From Buxus sempervirens (Eukaryota > Streptophyta > Magnoliopsida > Buxales > Buxaceae), in NCBI GenBank assembly GCA_947561395.2, contig OX387193.1, positions 12,896,001 to 12,960,000 of the forward strand: 64,000 bases of DNA, given 5' to 3'. The notes under the pieces were generated by a model, which searched no databases, was not told the DNA's origin, and worked only from the letters and a program-made list of their open reading frames with translations. Position 1 is the stretch's first letter, and the number at the start of each line of letters is the position of its first letter. Made by a program: the position numbers and the translations under genes. Below, piece after piece: positions 59,285 through 64,000 of this stretch.

Positions 59285-61702
59285 TGTTAGCACCTGATTT
59301 TTGCACCCCCAAAAATGCAGAAAATGAAATTTCAATTAAAAAGTCAAACCCTGAGGGGCCTGAAAATTGACTTTTTAATCCAAAGAGAATTGGCCATCAA
59401 ACTTCCTCTCATTAAAAAGAGCATTTCGACACGATTCCAACGCAATTGAGTTTGCTGGAATCAGGGTCCGGATGAGGAAGTTATGACCCAGTCAAACTTT
59501 TGGGAAAGCAAATAGTTGACTTTTTGCTCGGCCCCAATCCAACTGCCAAAATTGATCTCAATAGATAACTGGTTCCGAGCTGATTCCAACGACATTAAGT
59601 TTGCTCAAATCGGACACCAAACGAAGAAATTATGAGCAGTTGAAATTTCAAGAAAATAGCCCGTGCGGCAAAAACAGCAGAATAAAGCAAAATAAATGAA
59701 CAAATAAATAAAATAATCATATACTAATGTTTTAATAATATAATTTAAGATATTTTGAATATTTTAATAATATAATTATAAAGAATCTCGGATTTTATAA
59801 TAAAATAATAATAAAATCGAATAAAATCTTTATTAAAAATCAAATTTCATAAACTGTTTGAAATTCGGCATTTAAAAACGTGCACAACCGCACTTGAAGT
59901 ACGGTTTAGTCTGAACCGTATTTCAAATACGGTTTTGATCTTCTAGAAGGTGGACGCGTGTCCTGTACGGCGACAGCTGGCAGATCCGCGCAGATTTGCA
60001 CGTGTTGAATGCCAACCGCACTTAAAGTGCGGTTTTTGATTTTTTAGTGCAATTTTGTCACAACCGCACTTGAAGTGCGGTTGTGACCAAACTGCACTTC
60101 AAGTACGGTTCCGACACTTTTTTGCCTATAAGTAGAGGGCCAGCCCCCCATTTGAGAGAGAGGTCCCCTAGGCCGTTCCCCCTCTCTTTCTCTGCCTTTT
60201 TCTCGTCCAGCCCCTGTCCAAGCCCTGCCAAAACTCTGCTAGCCCATAAATATTCCCATTTTACCCCTAGAATCTACCTCTTCCTTTCATTGTTCATCCC
60301 TTTCAATCTTGAAGGCGAAGGGGGCTCTTTTCAAGCCCATTTTGGGAAACCCACGGGAGTGCGGAAGCGCTGCAAAAATCATCCAGGAAACCACAGCACA
60401 CGTCCAAAGTGAAAGGTAATGAAAACTTCTGGTAATATATTGTTTAATATACGTTAAACTTGATCTTTCCTAAATTCACTGTTTAGCTTGTTATTTTTTT
60501 TATCTCCTCCTACTAACCACTGTTTTGCATGGCTTTGGGCTCTCTTTGATGAGGAGGAAAGGTCTTTTAAGTGGGAGGGGAGTAGAATAAAAAATACACA
60601 ATGGCATGATCTCAATGGGCATTGACTAACTTGTCTTATGAAAGGGTTTATTCTTTTAGGAACTTTTTGTATCCCCAAATTCTTTCCCCCTCTTCCTTTC
60701 TTAATGACAGCTATGGATAATCAAGAAGAGAATGGGCTTCTTTGAAGAATACAAAAACAAGGAAAAGAAGGCTTTTTAAGCCAAATGAAGCCAATATGAC
60801 ACTGGGAAGAAGCTGAGAACTTCAACAAAGGTTGCCGAGCAACTTATGAAGCCACTCAAAGTGATCCTGATCAAAATCGGCGCAAAACAATGAATTCGGA
60901 CGAAAACCGCATACTCAGTGCGGTTCAGTCCAAACCGCATAACAAGTGCGGTCAAGTTTAAAAACAACTTAAAATTAACTTTTTTCGACCTGGTCGGATT
61001 TGTTCCGACCCGAATCGGTTTAAACCGGCATTTTCGGCAATGTGGGGTTATTCTAAGCCCATTTGTGGACTGTGGACCTAAATAGGCCCACCAAGGCTCC
61101 TTGGGCCTACTTGTGAGACCCACTTTTGACCGGCCTATACCAGGCCTGTTTTCAATAAACAAGCCTAGGCCCCTTGACCCTTGGCTAATGGACCAATTCC
61201 AAGTCCACTAAGCCCATTGTATGTGTAAATAGTTTAACTTAATAAATAAACCAAAAAGGGGCTACCCAATAACCCAACTGGGCCCTAAGCCCAACCTTGG
61301 CAACCCATGGGTCTTCCAACGGGACCCATACCCGGCCCAGTTCATCTAATAAAAAGATAAAATCAAATAAAAAGGGGACCCACACCCTCAATGGTCCCCA
61401 CCAGACCAAATAAGTGTGCACGTTGGCCTAGGAATTGGGTGAGAACTAAGTTGACTCAAACCAAGGAGACCCATGGGACCCGTAAATCGACGGGGCGGGC
61501 TAGAGTGTCTTCGGACTTCCCTAGACGTAACCGAGAACTTGTACAGATCTCTAAAAAGCCGCAGACCAGAATAATTAGGCCCGAATAGGTGCCCCTTTGT
61601 GTCTGCCTGCACCTCTCAGGCAGTGGCGACTCCAAATCAGTCCCGAGGCGAGCATCGCTTCGCATGCACCTCGTCGTGCGGCCTGAAATCGGGGTGCGCA
61701 CA
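59285..61702 (+). repeat. Solo LTR X4 (group X) nested in LTR O5
   Basis: TGTTAGCACCTGATTTTTGC to GGTGCGCACA, 2418 bp. Flanking 5-mers ttgtg and ctgtg differ by one base. TATA-like box at about 60125 (gcctataagtagagg). Palindromes accgcactt/aagtgcggt at 59880-60113; TGGCGACTC at 61624-61632, 70-78 bp before the end. Confidence 0.9.
59880..60113. promoter_or_regulatory. Upstream palindrome group of LTR X4
   Basis: At least four pairs of the type accgcactt(g/a)aagtgcggt with 7-9-bp arms and 1-3-bp centres, ending 12 bp before the TATA-like box. Confidence 0.78.
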
Positions 61703-63844
61703 CTGTGTGTCCTCTCAAACATGCCTAAAGGATCACAGATTGACTCTATTATCTGCTACTGAGCAGTTAAGAGTCAATCAAGCACACAACACTCAACTCA
61801 AAATGAAAACTAATGAAATCAACTAGATTTGAAAATAGATTCATAAAGAAAGACTCAAAAATTGGAATCACTCAAATCATAGTTAAAATGAGCCATTGGT
61901 GCTTAATCAAAGTGATAAGTTCAGCAATCTGATCTGATCTAACTTATCAACTTTAATCAAATGGTTTGAAAAATTGGCTCCATATAAATTGTTCAAATTT
62001 TACAAGATTAAACTAGACATCTTCACCTATCACTTGTCTTTGGAATCACTCAAAAATTCATCCGAATGATGAAGTTATGAATAATTCAATACAGAGTATA
62101 GGTTCTGTCCAGATTTGAAAACTTTGAGTAAAAACAAGCCAAAACAGTGTATGTGTGCATTTGACTCACTTGATTCGGATTGAAATCATTTTAAATTAAT
62201 TGGAAAATATTCAAAATAGCTTTAGGGTAAGGATTTGGCTCAGATCTCTCATTAGTTGGAGAGGTTGAGCCAAATCTACCCAAATTGAGGCAAAAAGCTC
62301 AAGATAGAGAGATTAGACCATGGGGTCTTCTCTTGAAGATAAAATCACTTGAAACTAATTTACAAAGTCCTGAGAGATTGTTCTAAGGCCTCTGATCTCA
62401 GAACTACCATATTGCTCATGGTAAATCTTAGATCTAAGTTGATGTTGATGCAAAATCAAGTGATCTATGTGGCTGTGTAGGAAATCAGATTTTTAGGAGA
62501 GAATGGAGATCTAATGCTATAAAGAGCATATATCCATTTATTCTCTCCAGATTTTGAAATCACAACACACAAAATAGCAATCATGCAAAAATCAACATGA
62601 ATATGCAAGTGTATCATTGAAGAGTGGTTATAAGCCTAAGGTTCCATTCCAGCACTCGTTTCCCCTAGCTGTCTCTTCATGTTTTACGGTTAGAGAGGAT
62701 GCTTGAGGTACTTTGAGTGTGGTTTGGGACTACAATCACACATAAGGCCTTATCTACAGAAAGGTAGAAGGAGAGAGTACTTGAATTTAAGTCAAAAATG
62801 AAGAAGAAAGCATAGTCTCTTACCTTGGTAGCTTGAGAGAGTTGAGTGGAGAATTGGGTAGAGGTTCCCTTATTCTTTAAGAGCTCTTCAAGCTTCAGAT
62901 TGTCAGCCCTTTACAAGAGGAGAGCTCCTCTATTTATAGGCAAGACCAAAGGTATAAAAGACTCAAGGGTATGCCAAAATACCCTTCTAAATTATTCCAA
63001 TTTAAGCTTAAGGCATGAATTGGAGTAAATCCAGAAGTTTCGGAGGCCAAAATAGGAAGATCGAGTCTCCTAGACAGAGGTAAGAAGAGTAAATAAGGCA
63101 CAGATCCCTAGCCTTTGCGAAATTGTGCAAAATGAATGTATCTGCATACACAGTGTGGTTTTGTGACTTTTGTTCAGTCCGCACTATATATGCAGGCAAG
63201 ACCAAAACCTTTGAAGACCGTACAATACCTGCGGATGAGATTCTGTTACGCACCACGTGCATTGCCGATGTGACCTAATGGCCAAAGCTTCTAAATGACA
63301 CATGGCAGCCCACTTGCGCACATGAGGAAAGCATGATCTCGCCCGTAATATACATACATGCGCGTCCGCATACTATATGCGGATAGAACAAAATTAAATA
63401 AATCCGCACTTTATATGTGGGCAACACAATTTTGTTTGGTTTTGAGGTTTTGACATATGTCAAAGCTCAGTTAACGTATTTTAAAACATATTCTCATTAT
63501 TTTCTCATATTGTAGTGCAATTTGGGGTGTCTACAACAACAAAAAATCTAAATATATTAAGTACAAGTAGAGTATGTTGTCCATAACTATATTAAGTCTT
63601 TATGGTTATGGTACAAAGTTTGATGTTAAGTATCTTCCTCCTTCGCAGAAAAGATGTGTAATATATCAACTGAGCACCCCAAATCCTGTGGCAAAGCAGG
63701 TGTTATCACAAGCCAATACGGAGAGAATTTTATGGTACTAATCATTCAGCTGCCTCCGTTATTCTTAAAAGGTCTCCTGAAGAACATAGTTTTTGAGCTT
63801 TTCTATATAATTGCATTTTCTTCTTGTTTATACTCTATAGCAAG

Positions 63845-64000
63845 TGTAGACACTTGATTTTTGCACCCCAAAAAATGAAGAAAATGGAAATTTCAATTAA
63901 AAAGTCAAACCCTGAGGGGGCTGAAATTTGACTTTTTGATCAAAAGAAAATTGGCCATCAAACTTCCTCTCATTGAAAAGAGCATTTCGACATGGTTCCA
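63845..64000 (+). repeat. Start of a further group X-like LTR (X5), cut by window edge
   Basis: Begins TGTAGACACTTGATTTTTGC. The first bases resemble group O termini and the rest matches the start of X4 (aagtcaaaccctgagggg shared). It interrupts CACTA copy B at agcaag. The other end lies outside. Confidence 0.8.

Larger units (their letters stand above)
58504..63535 (-). repeat. Solo LTR O5 (Tat/Ogre-like) in CACTA copy B
   Basis: Minus strand TGTAGACACCCCAAATTGCA to CATGTCTCACA, perfect TSD ACAAC (58499-58503, 63536-63540). Copy A shows the unoccupied site (aataaacaacgaaaaatc). About 2.6 kb without the nested LTR X4. TATA box 62931-62940 (minus). Palindromes with GTCCGCAT/ATGCGGA arms at about 63140-63425. 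Confidence 0.94.
56886..63844. mobile_element. CACTA element, copy B, interrupted by a solo LTR and cut at the right
   Basis: Starts CACTACAAATAAACACC with a tttagtggtgg subterminal motif, as copy A. It lacks the copia element: ggagttggccggacaatgatc stands at the empty site (about 57204-57225). It is split by LTR O5 (58504-63535) and interrupted at 63845 by another LTR, so the right terminus is not visible. A (CT)n tract lies at 57024-57043. Confidence 0.82.

Noticed and set aside
1..64000. Endogenous pararetrovirus (caulimovirus-like) sequence
   Set aside because: No movement-protein or coat-type motifs were seen; all reverse-transcriptase-related frames are of copia or L1 type, and the gag is of gypsy type.

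Overview
The window is repeat-dense nuclear DNA from a flowering plant, most likely a eudicot. The evidence is Ty1/copia, Ty3/gypsy (Tat/Ogre-like and a Tekay-like LTR), L1-type LINE, CACTA and Mutator-like (MULE) elements, all of plant type and deeply nested. The species cannot be named from sequence alone. I recognise no intact ordinary host gene. The only host-like coding signals are a damaged pair of paralogous small membrane-protein genes (25.5-26.9 kb and 30.0-30.5 kb), one exon-like tail-anchor fragment (about 50.1 kb), and gene-like pieces inside DNA transposons.

Layout. 1-7363: the 5' half of a Tat/Ogre-like gypsy element on the minus strand. It has an uninterrupted gag reading frame running off the left edge, a 2.7-kb leader with a 121-bp higher-order tandem repeat, a primer-binding site and a 2.26-kb LTR. 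It sits in the end of a CACTA element (7364-7641). 7914-24277: segment 'A', a unique flank plus a 2.7-kb CACTA element (TSD ATT) split by a copia element (9686-21927, TSD GATCG). The copia element is itself split by three solo LTRs (13588-15922, 17335-19338, 19464-21046). 25.5-30.5 kb: the duplicated membrane-protein genes. Copy A is broken by a transposon (25725-26739) that carries a MITE and a near-perfect hairpin. 31055-43348: an L1-type LINE whose RNase H domain is split by a gypsy LTR (36708-42877), which is in turn split by a Tekay-like LTR (39040-42020). 44182-48497: a long-TIR MULE containing two solo LTRs. 51008-55199: a second MULE with about 560-bp TIRs, a 9-bp TSD and a FAR1-type DNA-binding domain ORF. 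55476-64000: segment 'B', a paralogue of segment A without the copia insertion, split by a solo LTR (58504-63535) containing another LTR (59285-61702), and cut at the right by a further LTR start (63845).

Two patterns recur in the Tat/Ogre-like LTRs of two related groups (called O and X here). First, eight of the nine complete LTRs carry a TGGCGACT(C/T)-type motif 60-81 bp before the 3' end, matching the start of the primer-binding site that lies just outside the LTR in the one copy with internal sequence. Second, all nine carry short inverted repeats on the 5' side of a TATAAATAG-type box. The arm sequences change from copy to copy (CCGGATA, CCCGTAT, ACCGCAC, CCACGTGG) while the palindromic form is kept. 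These are the strongest candidates for undescribed biology here. The intact gag frame and the three-substitution difference between the copia LTRs suggest fairly recent activity, and the many solo LTRs suggest active removal by recombination.
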